DNA of 64,000 nt from Diadema setosum (GCA_033980235.1 CM067064.1:4877001-4941000); one strand, 5' to 3'; shown: positions 34,495 to 47,948, counted from the first letter of the stretch. Notes: generated by a model from the sequence alone, not told the origin. Made by a program: numbers and translations.

Positions 34495-36249
34495 CGCCGC
34501 AGGCGATCCCTTGGTCTCCCCTCACCTCCGGTGGGCTCGACAAAAACGGGTGCAAAGCCTTATATAACAATATTCGTTATCTGTTACAATTAAAACTGAT
34601 TTGTAACAGTGGGATACACCTTTCTACTTTTTTGTCAATAATTCACTCTCGATATTGGTAGTGTATAATGTTACCTATAACTGTTTGGTATTTTCATGTA
34701 GAATGATGCTTGTTATGTACTGCAGGACGCTTTTGGAAAGCAATTTTACAAAACTGAACAGGCCTACCCTGCAGTATAAAATTAATAAAACAAAATAAAC
34801 AAAAATAAAAAAATAAAACAAAATAATAAAACAAAATAAAACAAAATAAACAAATAATCAAAATAATCAAAATCAAAACTTCAAAATTATGGTAAAAGTT
34901 TTGCGAATCACTGACTAAATTTGAATCAATTCTTTATTGGAACTGGCACTTCAACAGTCACACTTAATTAAATGTTTGTACAAATATTCTTTCTTTTGCC
35001 AGAGGATTTTGGGGAAGGGCACAACTTTAAGGTGTTGTGAAGACAAGACACCAGAAATTATGTTTGCAGCTCGGAGCGTTTTGTGTAAAGGCGGGCAAAT
35101 CAAGGAGAGTTGTTCAATGAGGGCTCTAGGCCATCAGCTCCGATTACGCAAGATGTTCATATAATATGCAGTAAATATCATATTGGTACTGCATGTAAGG
35201 GGTACTGCTGTTGTCACTATCCAAAGTCACACTTTTTTCTTTATCTCCTAAAAGGAAAGTTTTATTACTATTTTCATTACAAAAAAATGACATGATAATA
35301 ATTGATGTCATAATCTCTCAAAATAGCGGTGCTCAAGGCAAAACGCATCACTTTGTGATACGCATAATGATAATTTATGGCAGTCACTATGGCGCATATT
35401 GCATGGGTGCAGTCACCATGATCCAACTATATTATTTGTTTATCAATAATTCAATCAATGCTACCCCCGTGCCTCTCTCTCTCTCTCTCTCTCTCTCTGG
35501 CCTAAAACATTATTTCATCGTGTATTTTTTTTTTAATGAATCATTAACTGGTATGTTCAGTACTCACACTCTAATATAGCAAAAACTTCTGTAGGAGGAC
35601 CATTATAATTTAATTAACGCTGAAAAAAAAAAGACCAAAAAAAATGTTTGCCGAAGAAGTTTTTTTAAAAATGCATTTGGTTACCAGCGAACATGCTTGG
35701 CGCCACTTTACTTTCGTTGTCCAAAATAATCAAGGTCGTTCTTTTATCGGGTATATATATTCTTTAGTACGTCTATTCACTACAGTCGTTGTTGCAATGT
35801 CATGAGAGCAAAATAGATAAATCAGTCCTTCCGTGCGCTGTTCGGCATAATAATTATGCATGGACGCCTTGGACGGTTTTTTAAACTCTGCAACCGCCGT
35901 CGCGTCGGCACTTTATTTGGCTGAAATATCAATGGCATTGTTAAGAGATGGTCCAGAAAGGGCTGAATCTAATAAATAAAAAAGTTGTTGTTCGCCAAGG
36001 CTTTGGGGCTTTGTTTGCATACCTGAAAGGTGGTCTGTGAAGAATGGTGGAGGGCTTTGTTTAAGTGCAGACTCTTAGCCATTATTTGCACTTGAAAAAA
36101 AAAAACCGACAGCTTTAGTGCTTCAAAGTAGTTCTAAAATGTGAGTGAATGATAGAAACGATCAATGTAAAAATGTTAGTCAGTATAATCAATGGTGAGT
36201 ATTGTTAAATATAAAAAATGTGAACAATAGTTATAATAGAATTCTATCT
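34495..36249. other. GPCR intron sequence
   Basis: AT-rich, with an A-rich AAATAAAAC tract at about 34770-34870 and a CT microsatellite at 35475-35498. No gene recognised. Confidence 0.5.
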
Positions 36250-37602
36250 AAGGCTACGGTCACAACTCAGAGCGGCGACCGACCGATTTGTAGCCTGCTC
36301 GGTCGCTTCTGACATTTTGGCACCGCTCAGCAGTTTGTGGAGATGTTGAGCAGGCTGTAAAACCCTAGCGATGACCGAGCAGTGCTCCCGTCGGTCACCG
36401 ATCGATTTTCAGTAAAATTTTTGCGAAATATGGGGATCTGCGACGCGCAGAGTCCAAGCAGTCACTGAGCGATGCCCCATCGGCAACTGGACGATCTCCC
36501 ACCGGCCACCGACCGATTTTTACGAAATCGCTCAGCGACCGACGGGCGATCAATAGGTCACCTAACGGTGACCCGTAGGCGTACCGGCGGCCACCCGCTG
36601 GTCTCTGCCAAAAATTTCTCACGAGCTACCTGTGTTTATTAATGTACCTATGTGATTTGTGATGTGTTAATTAATTAATTAATTAAGATAAAACTCGAGG
36701 CAAAAGATCTAAGAGTTGAATTATCAACTAACAAACCTCAGCTATGTGATACCACAGATAACTAGAAATTAGGAAATAAAACAAGAGGGAGGAACATCCG
36801 AAATGGAACAAAGATTAGAATAGATTAGAATTTTCCAAAATATTTTGTTTGCTTGTATATTTTACAATAATTTTCAATTCCTATTTAATTTCTTATTTTA
36901 ATTTTCCCCATCTCTTCTCATTCATTTCTTCTTCAATCAATAGGCCTTTAATGAATGATAAGGTAACCAAACCATATTTTACTACGTCAACATATCGACA
37001 CTAACTTTTAGCTTTGATCTCTTTTGCCACAAAGTGGTTGCCTCTGACTTCCATGTCCCTCATGTTGGTTGCCGAGATATTGAGATGCTTAGATGTTGAA
37101 GGGGTTTTACATTTGCCTCTTATCCCCCCCCCCCCCCCCCCCTCTGCTTCTTCCCCACATTGCGCTAGATTATCTTCTCCATCTAGTCTCTGGTTACCTT
37201 CAGTGCTTCTGTTAGGCCTATTATTTTAACATTTTTAGTCCCTAAATCGCTCGAAGGCGACCGCTCGATCTATTTTCTTGGTTTTCTTCTGTGCTGTTGT
37301 CATTTTTGTCTCTGTTATTTTTGTTCCCTAAATCCCTTGGCAGCGACCGCTCGATTAGGTCAGTGCCTGGGCGGTTTCCGCTCGTACCGAGCGTATTTTG
37401 GGCAGCGAGTGAAAACTGGTCGGTGGCCCTTAAATTTTAATTCCGCGTTAAAACTTCAGCGGCGACCGACCGATGCCCTAAAAATCAGTGGCGCCTGGTC
37501 GGTCACTGGTCGGTCACCGGTCGTTGTCCGACCGGTTTTGGCTAAAAACTCGCCGACCGGTTGCCGAGCAGGCTGATTTTGGGGGTTGTGACCGTAGCCT
37601 TA
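36250..37602. mobile_element. Non-autonomous DNA transposon with AAGGCTACGGTCACAAC ends
   Basis: A 1.35-kb element whose left end AAGGCTACGGTCACAACTC is mirrored at the right end. Both subterminal zones (36270-36600 and 37230-37590) are GC-rich and dense in CGACCGACCGAT and GGTCGGTCAC motifs, probably transposase-binding repeats (inference). The centre is AT-rich with TTAA repeats and a poly-C run (37124-37142). No transposase ORF. Superfamily not assigned. Confidence 0.75.
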
Positions 37603-38319
37603 TAAACCGTTTACAGTTATGGTCTATTGAAAAAAATTGTGATATATCCTTATATAAAATAGGTATTTTAGGCTTTATTGCAAAATTTTTATATGTTAGG
37701 AAGTTTTGTGATAAATCTGACTTACACATACGTATTGAATGCGATAACTCAAATATATTTTAAATCACTACTCATAATTGCAAACAATACTTTTAAATTG
37801 TATTACCACCGTTGTCGGAAGAACTAAGTCTGGTCATCCATATACTCCCTACTTCACTTCCCACATGCATGAATGGAGCTCGATATTCTTCTGGGTGTGG
37901 GGCTGTTGTGATGATGTTGGGGTGTTATTGTCCTGTTCAATGTCGATTCCAATCTTTGTAATTGCAAAACAAAAGCAAGAACATACAAACAAACCAACAA
38001 ACAAACCCCAGACAATTACAAAACAACCCATGACAGATTCGTGACTCGTTTCATCAAATTGGACCTAGATTATGAAGGCCATGGAATTTTGCAGTTCTAT
38101 AAGTGCCATTAGTAGCTACTATAGTACCCTATGGAGATGATGACGTCATCCCTTCTCTTGTGTCCCGCAGAACCATATCCGAATCTTTACTAAAGTAAAT
38201 TTTCTCTCACATACAACATATGCTGTAAAATCATTAGCTTGCATCCTTTTCAAACAAAACCCATTTAAACAATTATCATTTTCTTTAGGGAAAGCAGTTG
38301 AAGTCACTCATCACCAAAA

Positions 38320-38384
<65 letters not shown>

Positions 38385-39436
38385 CTGTGAGGCTGCACCC
38401 ACCGCCTTGCTAATTTGCTTGTTAGGTAGCAAGATGTGAATCTGTAGAATTTGATTACTTTCTTACATGTATCTCATGTCCAACTTAGTTCATTGAAACA
38501 TTCTGCTTTGCTTTATTTCTTTTTCATTATAAGCCAATTTGACCATGGTTTGGAATCGCACCTTCAAAATCGAAGTGCATGTTGTATTGTTGTATAATAT
38601 CGTGTGGCATGTATTTTCAATTACAACGTCCAAAAATCTAGACGTTTAAATCACCAACAAGCAAGGATACGAAATCAGGGCAGAAATTGTTGTCTACTCA
38701 TGAAAAGCAGGTATGGAAGTTTTGGTTTGTTTTTCCACTTTCAGAGAGAAAAATAAGGTTAAGAATAAACTTTTTTTCTCGGTAGTGTAGATGCAGCACT
38801 CAATCAGACGTCTGCCTAATGCAAGGCATAAAAAGCTGCCCGTTTGTGATAGATGGAAATCAAAGATGACTTAATCATGGCGTTTCAATTAATCTGCCAT
38901 GGCATGCAATCTACAGGCACTGATAAGAGAACGGGAATGAATAGGCTGGATCGTGAAATAGATCGTACAGAAAAGTGGAAACACGAGTTATTGAAATTTT
39001 GAGCTGCACTGCCTATATCTGCTACGCTCTCTATTATCAGGAGAGATTTCATTTTAAAAGGAATGAGTATGTACCGGTGTTTCCCTCGGACTGGTTTTTC
39101 ATACAGCCGCTTTGTTGATGGAAATAGTAAGAATGGAACAATGTACAAGATGATGATAGCGACAAGAGTGGTATAGAAGAACATAGGCACACAGCAATAA
39201 AAGAAGAATGAAAATTGACATGGGGTAAGGATGAACTATCATGAGGGAAAAAGAAAACAAACATAAGCCTTACTCCATAGTAAAACGTATTTCTAACTCT
39301 CTATCTCTATCTCTTTCTCTCTCTCTCTCTCTCTGCTTTTGTTGTTATTACTGTTGTTTTACATTTTGAAATTAACGTTTACGGAGGTATGTAATCGATG
39401 AAGACATTGAAGGAAAGATATTCAGAGGGGTGAAGG
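37603..39436. other. GPCR intron sequence
   Basis: Contains a compound CT/GT/GA microsatellite at 38321-38386 and a CT array near 39310-39333. No gene recognised. Confidence 0.5.
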
Positions 39437-39673
39437 TTCAGGTGTGAGTTTCTGTCTCCCTCTACAAATCAAATTTGTTAAGATCGCAACTGCTGATCTG
39501 TAAATTAACAAACATGTCGGAAAAAAAGGCAAATGAAAGGAATCAGTGGGACTCGAACCTGTCATCTACTGCTTACCAGGCTGTCCCTGTTTGTTAATTT
39601 ACAGATCAGCAGTTGCGATCTTAACAAATATAATTTGTAGAGGAAGACAGAGTGAAGAAACTCGCACCTGAAT
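39437..39673. mobile_element. Fold-back element with tRNA box-B-like loop
   Basis: Arms of about 80 bp, the left from GGTGTGAGTTTCTGTCTCCC and the right its reverse complement ending near 39673. They share an almost exact inner block (TTGTTAAGATCGCAACTGCT, GATCTGTAAATTAACAAACA). On the minus strand the roughly 75-base loop contains GGTTCGAGTCCC, a good B box, preceded by GGTAAGCAGTAGATGACA. No full cloverleaf can be drawn. It could be a palindromic SINE-derived MITE. Confidence 0.7.
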
Positions 39674-42158
39674 GAAGACATTGTTATCAATTTCACAGCA
39701 AGAACACTCATCCACTTGTAAACATGATGTGTAGGTATCATTATGTGTTTGTCATCTCACGATTTTCATAGAATTGTACCTTATTCTGTTTTTGATAGAG
39801 TATTTTCAGCTTAATTTCCTTCTTGATACTGTTTTTCTTGTTGACACTATTGCATCATGCATATAATAACAAATCATCTTTTTCCCTCCGGCATAAGAAA
39901 TTATATCAATTCATGATTTTCATTGCACAGTACAATATGGGTGTAACGTATGCAATGTATTGTAACTATGTAGATGATACGACAAAGCATTTATCATCAT
40001 GACCTTACTTCCTTTTCGAGGGCCATTATGCTCTCATTTTTGTAAGGTCTCTCTGAACCAGCGGTGTGCATGGTGAATTAAAGGAAATTGCCTCATGGCT
40101 AAGATGAATAGCTACCCTGCTAATTACGATTTCGTTAAAAGGGGAGGGGGAGGGGTAGTAACATTAAGCATCTTTTGATTTGACCAGAGATTCAGATCAA
40201 GAAGGAAATTGGCCTCCCTTGAGCTTTGAATGGATGGAGAAAGCTCCATGAACGGAATGTGTATAACCTAATTTACTGTCCTGATTTACAAAACGAGATC
40301 AACTACTTGTTATCTCAGTAGCATTCCTTGGTCAACACAGCCCAATAAAACGTCTGCTTTCTACATGCGCACACGGAGCCTACACTTACGTATCTACGCT
40401 TGAATACTTTTTTTAATGTCTGCAGGTGGTTTCGCATAAGTCACTCTGATTTTAATTTTAATGCATGCATGATTTCAGCTACTCTGACAATTTGTGTGTC
40501 GCATTGTGTTATGTTACAGACCCTTTCAAACCTATCACTTTAACAGTTTCCCTTTTCTCTCGAAATGCCTGATATCTGTTATTTCCTAACAAGAATAATG
40601 CGCGGGTACACAAAACAAACAAGAGAAAGAGAGAGGAGGGGCACAAACAGAGTAATAAAAGGATGCAAACTGCATTTAAAAACAAATTTTGTCGAAGTAA
40701 TTGCATCGCACTCCATTAATTTAATTGCCCATTGCGCTGGTCTAAACAACAATCAAATATCTGGACAGCTTGAAAAGTATCCACACACTCTTTTTATTTT
40801 TCAAAGAGGTCCTCCCTTTGGACGGCCGAACATTGTTTATTGCAGAAAATTATTTTGAGCAAAATACATCAATCACTTTCAAGTATCTCTTCTTTTCCTT
40901 ACGTGCAGTCCCCTGGAAAATAATCAATATATACATTTTAATTTTCCTTACACGCATACCCAATCAGCCCTTTTCTCTTCAAAACAGCTAGTGTGTTGCT
41001 CTTCTCTGCTATATTCTTGGATACAATGCAGCTTTCCTTTTTACTCACCAGTTTGAATTAGATTTCATGGGTGGAATAAGAGTATCATATTTCTTATTTC
41101 ATATTGATTAGACTTTGAGGAAAAGACACAGGAAATAGTGTAACAGAATCAGAAATAATAACAACAAAATACAAGACCATTCTCTGAAACACTTTACTTC
41201 TAAAAGCATCAGGATATGAAAAGATCTTGATTACAATGTATTTCCTTTTAACGATTTTCTTTCTTTTTGAATTTCAGCAACGTGCATGACTCCGGGATAA
41301 AAATCATCATTATCATTATTATTATCATTCTGTGTTACTTTACAAGTGGAAAAAGAGCAATGAACTCCAACTATGAAGTGAAGGTATCGCGTTTTTGTTT
41401 TTGTGCATGGTATTGTGTTTGCGTGTGAGCGTGTGTGTGTGTGAAACTATGCAAGTTCAACTGAAATCAAGGTGTACAGTTAGTAAAACAATATAGAGCC
41501 TGCTTTCTTTTGTCAGAATTCTGCACATAATTATAACACATCGACCGAGATGTTCTATTCTACTAATATTTTGTTGCTTTATCAAACAATCATGTCCAAA
41601 CTGAACTCGTCATACATGTATTAGGTATATTTCACATTTTACATATCAAATTACGAAAATAAATAGAAATTAAATTAAAGCAAAAGTTTATATTTCATGT
41701 GAATGTGTATGCGGTTTTGTGTTTATTTACTGATTATACAAGTGTGTGTGTGTGTGTGTGTGTGTTTGTACGCGTGCACACGGTACCTGTAATGTGTGTT
41801 TATGGATCTATGTCAGAGACTGTGGTGCATTTTTACACCCCTTGAATTGCGTCTTTCCCGAAGTGAGCATGAAGAGGATATTACATAATTAGGTAAAGTA
41901 GTTTTCTTGTTAATGCATTTATGGTCATTTCAACCGAAGGCGTCATACGGGCTGGGACACTTTAACTAACCACAGAAAGATAGAATGAGAAAAGTCTAGT
42001 AAAAGAAAAGGATACCATACGAGATAAAAGAATTGAGAAAGGAGTGCTAAAAACACTTTCGTTTGTTCATTTCTATATGAAGATAATTATAATTGACACA
42101 GAGATACACATACTTAAACACGGCGTGTATAGAAGACTCTTTTTTAAGCAGCTGATGG
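39674..42158. other. GPCR intron sequence
   Basis: A GT array at 41743-41766 and an ATC/ATT patch at about 41305-41330. Short ORFs without domains. Nothing else supported. Confidence 0.5.
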
Positions 42159-42404
42159 AGACCAAGAAAATGATACTTCTATACCTACCAATTTAAGCGT
42201 ATCAGGGCAATTACCCCCCCCCCCCCCCCCTCCCCCACATGCTGGTTGGAGGTAAGGTTAGAGTAAAGATTAGGGTTAGGTTTATGGTCAGGAGTTTGGG
42301 TTAGGGTTAGGATTAGGTTTAGTATCAGGATTAGGATTAGGGCCAAGAAAACGATACTTCTACATACCAATTTTAGGCGTATCAGGGCAATTACCCCCCG
42401 GGTC
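42159..42404 (+). repeat. Direct duplication enclosing a telomere-like tract
   Basis: A block of about 65 bp (CCAAGAAAATGATACTTCT to GCAATTACCCCCC) occurs at 42163 and again at 42344. Between them, 42252-42342 consists of degenerate GGGTTAGG and GGATTAGG units, recalling the animal telomere repeat TTAGGG. A poly-C run follows the first block. Confidence 0.75.
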
Positions 42405-42534
42405 CGGGGTAATGGGAAGGGGATAATTGCCCTAGACCCAAAGGATATAGCGTGTCTCCCACCTCTGAATACAACAGCAAAATCCTTGATAACCTTACCT
42501 GTTAGCCCAAGGGAAATTTGACAATGAGAAATAT

Positions 42535-43158
42535 TTAAAGGGGAAGTCAAGTCCAAATATAAGTTAGTCTGATAAGAAAGAGTAAAATATTACGAGTTTA
42601 ACAGTATAATTTTGATCAAAATCGGATGAAAAAATAAGGAAGTTATGATATTTTGAATTTTCACTATTTTTCGAGAAACATTTCTTGAACGGTCAATATG
42701 AATATGCAAATGGAAAAGTGAGCATGTCATCCCCTCACTATACTTGCCATCTATAGTTTGTACATACAGTGTTGAAATTTTCAGTTTTTCAGTCAAACGC
42801 AATATTATGCCTGAGGCTCAAATCCTCGTTTATCAAACTGATCAATATTCTGAAGTTATTCAACCCAACCAGGAATAGCATCTGTTTCAAATTTCAATGA
42901 CAGAAACATTGAATTTCAGTTATATTTTTGTACCTGATCAATGAAAAATTGTGAGGTTATGACTATGGTTAGCTCACTCATTCACACATTCATATCCACT
43001 GTACAAGAACTGTTTTGCAGAAATTAGCAAAACTTCAAGTTGTAATGTTATAACTTATTTTTCATCCGAGTTCAGTCAAATTTTTTACCATTGAAATCGT
43101 AAAAGTTTACTCTTCTTTATAAGACTATCTTATATTTAGACTGGATTTTCCCCTTTAA
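42535..43158. mobile_element. MITE family D, intact copy
   Basis: A 624-bp element beginning TTAAAGGGGAAGTCAAGTCC and ending GGATTTTCCCCTTTAA, with inner inverted blocks (AAGTTAGTCTGATAAGAAAG and mirror). Non-coding. It serves as the reference for the split copy at 32270-33965. Confidence 0.85.
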
Positions 43159-43668
43159 GAGTTTAATCACGACATGCCAAGCTAAAGATTTTACAATTCT
43201 GACCAATACAGAACACTAATTTCCAGCTGATTGTTCTTTGAAGGTAAACAAGATCCAGACAACTTACTCGTTGTGTCTTTCGAGATGAATAAACTATTGA
43301 TGCACTTCATCAGAAACACTTCTACGGGAGAGCAATAAGTCTAATCATTTCAGTTTTGTTCTGTTCTTAAGTGAATAAGGTCACTTTCAACTTGTCTAAG
43401 ATGTTCTTTTCCCTCAACGCTTCTAGACTTTTTACTACATCAGTTTCTATTCATCTTTATTATGTATATAATCATAGTCTTTTTCAGTTTCATCTTTCCC
43501 AACAAACACTATTGAACGCCCACGCGTCCGGGAAATAGGTTTGCTTTGGATGCAGCAACTCATGTTGCGTGTGCATATTGTCACAAATGTACACACTAGT
43601 AGTTATGTACATGTATGATGTACTGCATGCATGGTTGTTTTAATGTGTATGTACACAGGTGGACCAGA

Positions 43669-44058
43669 TTAAAGGGTGTGAACAGTTCTGGTCGAGGTGA
43701 GGATTTAGCTTTTAACGTTTTGCAAGATATTCAGAAACCACTCTATGAGATGTCAAAGAGCATGCAATTCTAAGGGGTATCAAAAGTTTACTCGATGAAA
43801 ATCGGTTTTGAAATGGCTGAGATATCCAAAAACAAGGTGAAACAAAGAGATCCTAATAAAGTTGTGGCATGTCGCCTTTTATCATTAGCACTTTTTTGGA
43901 TATCTCAGCCATTTGGAAACCAATTTCATCAAATAAACGTTGAATCCTTCTTAAAATTTCATGCTCTTTCATATTTCATAAGAGGCTTTTCATTATCTAA
44001 CTTAGGAATGTTCAAAACATGAATCCCCACCTCAACCAGTACTGTACAGTCCCTTTAA
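43669..44058. mobile_element. MITE family A, copy 3
   Basis: A 390-bp element flanked by TTAA, beginning TTAAAGGGTGTGAACAG and ending CAGTCCCTTTAA. It has the family blocks GAAAATCGGTTTTGAAATGG and CCAATTTCATCAAATAAACG in mirror positions. Confidence 0.85.
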
Positions 44059-44998
44059 TGGAGAACATTCTATATGATATAGATATAGTACATACAGGCT
44101 GACCAGATCAGTGGAGAATTTTCTAGGTGGTATACAATGTAACTATACAGTATATGCATGTGACAGGAAATACATAATAGCTCACTCAAACTAGAATGAT
44201 TTCTCACCCATTCCAGAATGTTCTAGGAAGTGCTTACATATTTGGCTGAGTGAGGCACTGTCCTTGTAGCCCAATGTGATTGGTAGTTATTTTGGGCAAT
44301 GATGTTATGCACATAGTTAGGCAGTGAGTCAGCTAGGATTCCTGGAACAGTCTTGGACTTGCTAGTATGTTCAAGTGTGTGGCCCCAGGTTGGAGAAAAT
44401 TACAGAATGTACTAGAAAGGGGTGAATGGATATGAAAGCCGGAGAAATTCTGCAGTAGGCAGAGTACCCAACACCTTTGCTCTTAGAGTTACGTTACTTC
44501 TGGCTCTGAAGTGACTTGTTATAGTCAGTCCTGTGTTACCTGCTGACCTGTTATGTTTGTGGAGATAAGGCCTGGGAGACATTTTGCCTGCAGAGAATTA
44601 ATTTGCCTACACTAGTGATAGACTCCATGTTTGTGTCAATGGACATTGCTATGGCAAAGCTGTGACGGGCTGGATTCCTGGCTGAACATTATTAAGTGAA
44701 TCATCATTCAACGTATCGACTGTACGTGGTCATCATAACGTTGGATTCTGCACATTTCGCTGTGAACATTATACCGTGGATCTATAAGTGGACATATACC
44801 CTGGATCTATACAGTGGAGTATTGTAACCTGCGCCTCTGGATTTACGTCGGAGGTATCATTCATCGGTGCATCGCGGATCATTCATTTGTGCATCGAGCA
44901 TCGTATTTGGACATTTCCAGGGATATTGCATGTAATGCGTGTAAGTGATTCCATTACTGATTTATAATTGCTTTTGATTGATCATTATTGTACTGATG
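44059..44998. other. GPCR intron sequence
   Basis: No repeat, ORF or RNA gene recognised. Confidence 0.4.
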
Positions 44999-47850
44999 TT
45001 TGAGTTTGAGTTTGAGTTTATTTAACAACAACATATGTACAGGAAAGTTTGAATACATGTTTGTACATCAATATTAATACATGTACATAGCACATGTAAT
45101 TGTCTAAATGATCTAAACAAAACATATTGAATATAATCTATAATATATAATTGATAAATGATTATGTAATCTAAAACTATTAATCTAAAAAAGAGCTACA
45201 ATATGGCAATGTTGTACACAATGAGGTTGCTAAAAGAACCAAGAGGTAGCACAGGTGCTAGTAGGTGTTGGTCCTTTTAAACACGTATTACATAATGAAC
45301 TATTGAGATACATTTAAAACTACTGTTATAACATTATTGGTTTGTAGTACCATTGTCTATACAGATTTAATGTGTTTTGCTAAATTACTTCGGAAATTTT
45401 TCCTGGTATTAATACTCCTTAACTTTTTTGGCAAAGCATTCCACAGTTTCACTCCTATATAAGAAAGTGAGAGTTGGCCATACATAGTTTTACTTTTTGG
45501 TAGATAAAGCAAGCCTTCTTTTTTACCCCTTGTTGAATAAGAATGTTGGATGTTTTGACAATATTCTACTAGATCATGTGGCATATTTCCCTTTGATAAA
45601 TCAAATATAAATGTACAGATGTAAAGTTTATGCAGTTCAAATACATCCATTACTCCCAGTTTTTGAAATAGGGGATCAGAAGGTGTTCTGAGTGGACTGA
45701 AAGTGATAGCTCGCATGGCCATTTTCTGACTAAGACGAAGGCAGTTTAGATAAGATTTGCATGTACTCCCCCACACTTCAATTCCATATGTTATGTTGGA
45801 CTGGATAAAGGATTTGTAAAGTAGAATAAGTGTATGTTGGGGGACACAGTGTCGTAATTTAAACAAGATACCAACCTTCCGTCTTACACATTTATTTACA
45901 GCTTGTATGTGACTTTTCCAAGTCAAATGACTATCAATGCATATTCCAACAAAAGATGCCTCATTCACTCTACTAATGACATTATCTGATAGTTTCATTG
46001 TTCCTTTTACAGTAACTTCCAATTTTCTACTTTTTATAATCATATAATTTGTCTTTTTCAAATTAATTGTTACTTTATTAGAATTGCACCAGTCTTGAAT
46101 TTTCCCTAAATGCATATTAATAATCCCCATGTCAACTTCCCTCTGGCCAACATTGAATGTATGAAATATATTTGAATCGTCAGCAAATAGTCTAAAATTA
46201 AAAAATGAAGTTGAGTTTGGTAGGTCGTTTATGTATATTAAGAAGAGCGTTGGCCCGAGAACTGATCCTTGTGGTACACCACACTTTAAGGTATTCGGAC
46301 TACTGACTGTTTCCTTGTAACATATTACTTGTGATCGATTCGCAAGATAACTCCGAAACCATTGTAAAGGTTTGCCGCGAATGCCATAAAAACTCAACTT
46401 GCTTAAGAGGATCTTGTGGTTTATTGTGTCGAAGGCCTTTTGGAAATCAATAAATACACCAATAGTGTGTTTACCTTTATCGATAGATGTTAGAAGTGAA
46501 TTCACAAGGTTGATTACAGAGAGCTTAGTACTGTATTTTTTACGGAAACCGTATTGATGTTTGTATAAAATATTGTGTGCGTCCAAAAAATCCACCAACC
46601 GATTGTTGACAATTTTTTCAAAAATCTTAGCAATTACTGGCAATACTGAAATTGGCCTGTAATTGCCCGGTTCTTCCCTAGAACCTTTCTTGTAAATTGG
46701 AGTAACTTTTGCAATTTTCAGAGCATCTGGGAAAACTCCATTTTCGAGTGACAAATTGAAGATATAAGCCAGTGGCTCAGAAATTAGATGCGCTGAGTCC
46801 TTGAGCAAACGTATTGGTATATTGTCAATACCATGTGCTTTCCTTTTATCCAATGCCTGGAAGTAATTGCAGATTTCCCCAGGTGTAACTGGTGCCCAAA
46901 ATAATGATTTTTCATTTCTCAATGAGAGATATTCCATATGATTTCCACTCTCTGCTGGAATCACTTCTGCTAACTTTGGGCCAATGTTCACGAAAAAGTC
47001 ATTGAAGGTCTCAGCTATATCTTTTTCTGTTGTGATAATCCTTTCTACTCCATCAGTATTTGTTACCAATTTATCCACTTCAGTATTCTTTTTACCTCTA
47101 TTTCCACCATTCAGTAATTCATTGACGGTTTTCCAGGTTTTGCTAGTATCATTCTTATGCTCATGAAATAAATTACTGTAATACATTCTCTTTGCATTTT
47201 TCAAAACAGTTCCAAGAGTATTTCTGTATCTTTTATACTTTGCGGTAGGAATTCCTTCAAAGTTTACTGCCTTGCATGCCTTATATAACTTATGTTTTTT
47301 GTTGATAGATTTTAAGATTGCAGAAGTCACCCATGGTTTTCTAGGGGAGTTTCTCTTTTTGCCTATAAAAACATTTTGAATCGGCGCATGCTTGTCACAT
47401 ATGTCTTTCAGAAATTGATAAAATGTCAAGTAAGCAATGTTAACATCACTGCATCTATAAACTTTACTCCATTCTACTTTGCCCAAATCCTCACAGAATG
47501 CATGAAGCAGCATCATAGTTTCTATATGACCGTATAGTCTTTTTGGTTTGGCTTTTCTTGCTTTCACTGGACAAATGTTCAAAAACGACAAATACAGGAA
47601 AATGATCGCTCAAATCAGTTTCTATGATCCCTGAGTGCATTCTGAATTGAGAGATGTTGGTATATATGTGATCAATAAGAGTTGAGCTGTCCCTAGTCAC
47701 TCTGGTGGGAGATGCGATTATTTGATGTAAACCTATGCTCTCCAGGGAGGTCAATAATTCGACAGCTTTACCATCTAAACTTGTTGGTATTAAATTCACA
47801 TTGAAGTCACCAACTAATATGACATTTGACATGTGAAAACCGATTACGAG
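44999..47850 (-). mobile_element. CR1/L2-like LINE, 5'-truncated, best-preserved copy
   Basis: A minus-strand non-LTR retrotransposon lacking ORF1 and most of the endonuclease domain. The 3' end on the minus strand is AAATAAACTCAAACTCAAAC, a hexamer-type tandem tail. The coding remains are described at 45357-47832. The element lies in the same orientation as the host GPCR gene, inside intron 1. It is probably unable to move without the 5' part. Confidence 0.85.
45357..47832 (-). pseudogene. LINE reverse transcriptase with endonuclease remnant, one frameshift
   Basis: The 5' part (from 47832) encodes the end of an APE-type endonuclease: VGDFNVNL with the catalytic Asn region, LIDHIYTN, and SDHFPVF. 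After a single frameshift near 47510 the main frame runs about 720 codons to the stop at 45359-45357. In it, motifs of reverse transcriptase appear in order: NYRPIS (about 310), motif A FIDFQKAFD (about 380), GVPQGSVLGP (about 438) and the catalytic FADD (about 469-472), followed by the usual C-terminal region (YGIEVWGST, LWNALPKKLR). The reading frame is remarkably clean, so insertion was probably recent. It reverse-transcribes its own RNA in the nucleus in active relatives. Confidence 0.85.
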
Positions 47851-47947
47851 TCTGTACCCACAATATCACTGTTAATAAACCGCCTGAACATTAGTTGATT
47901 GTTTCTTTTGTGCGATCATTCTCAGTGATTTTGGTCGTAACAATATC

Positions 47948-47948
<1 letters not shown>

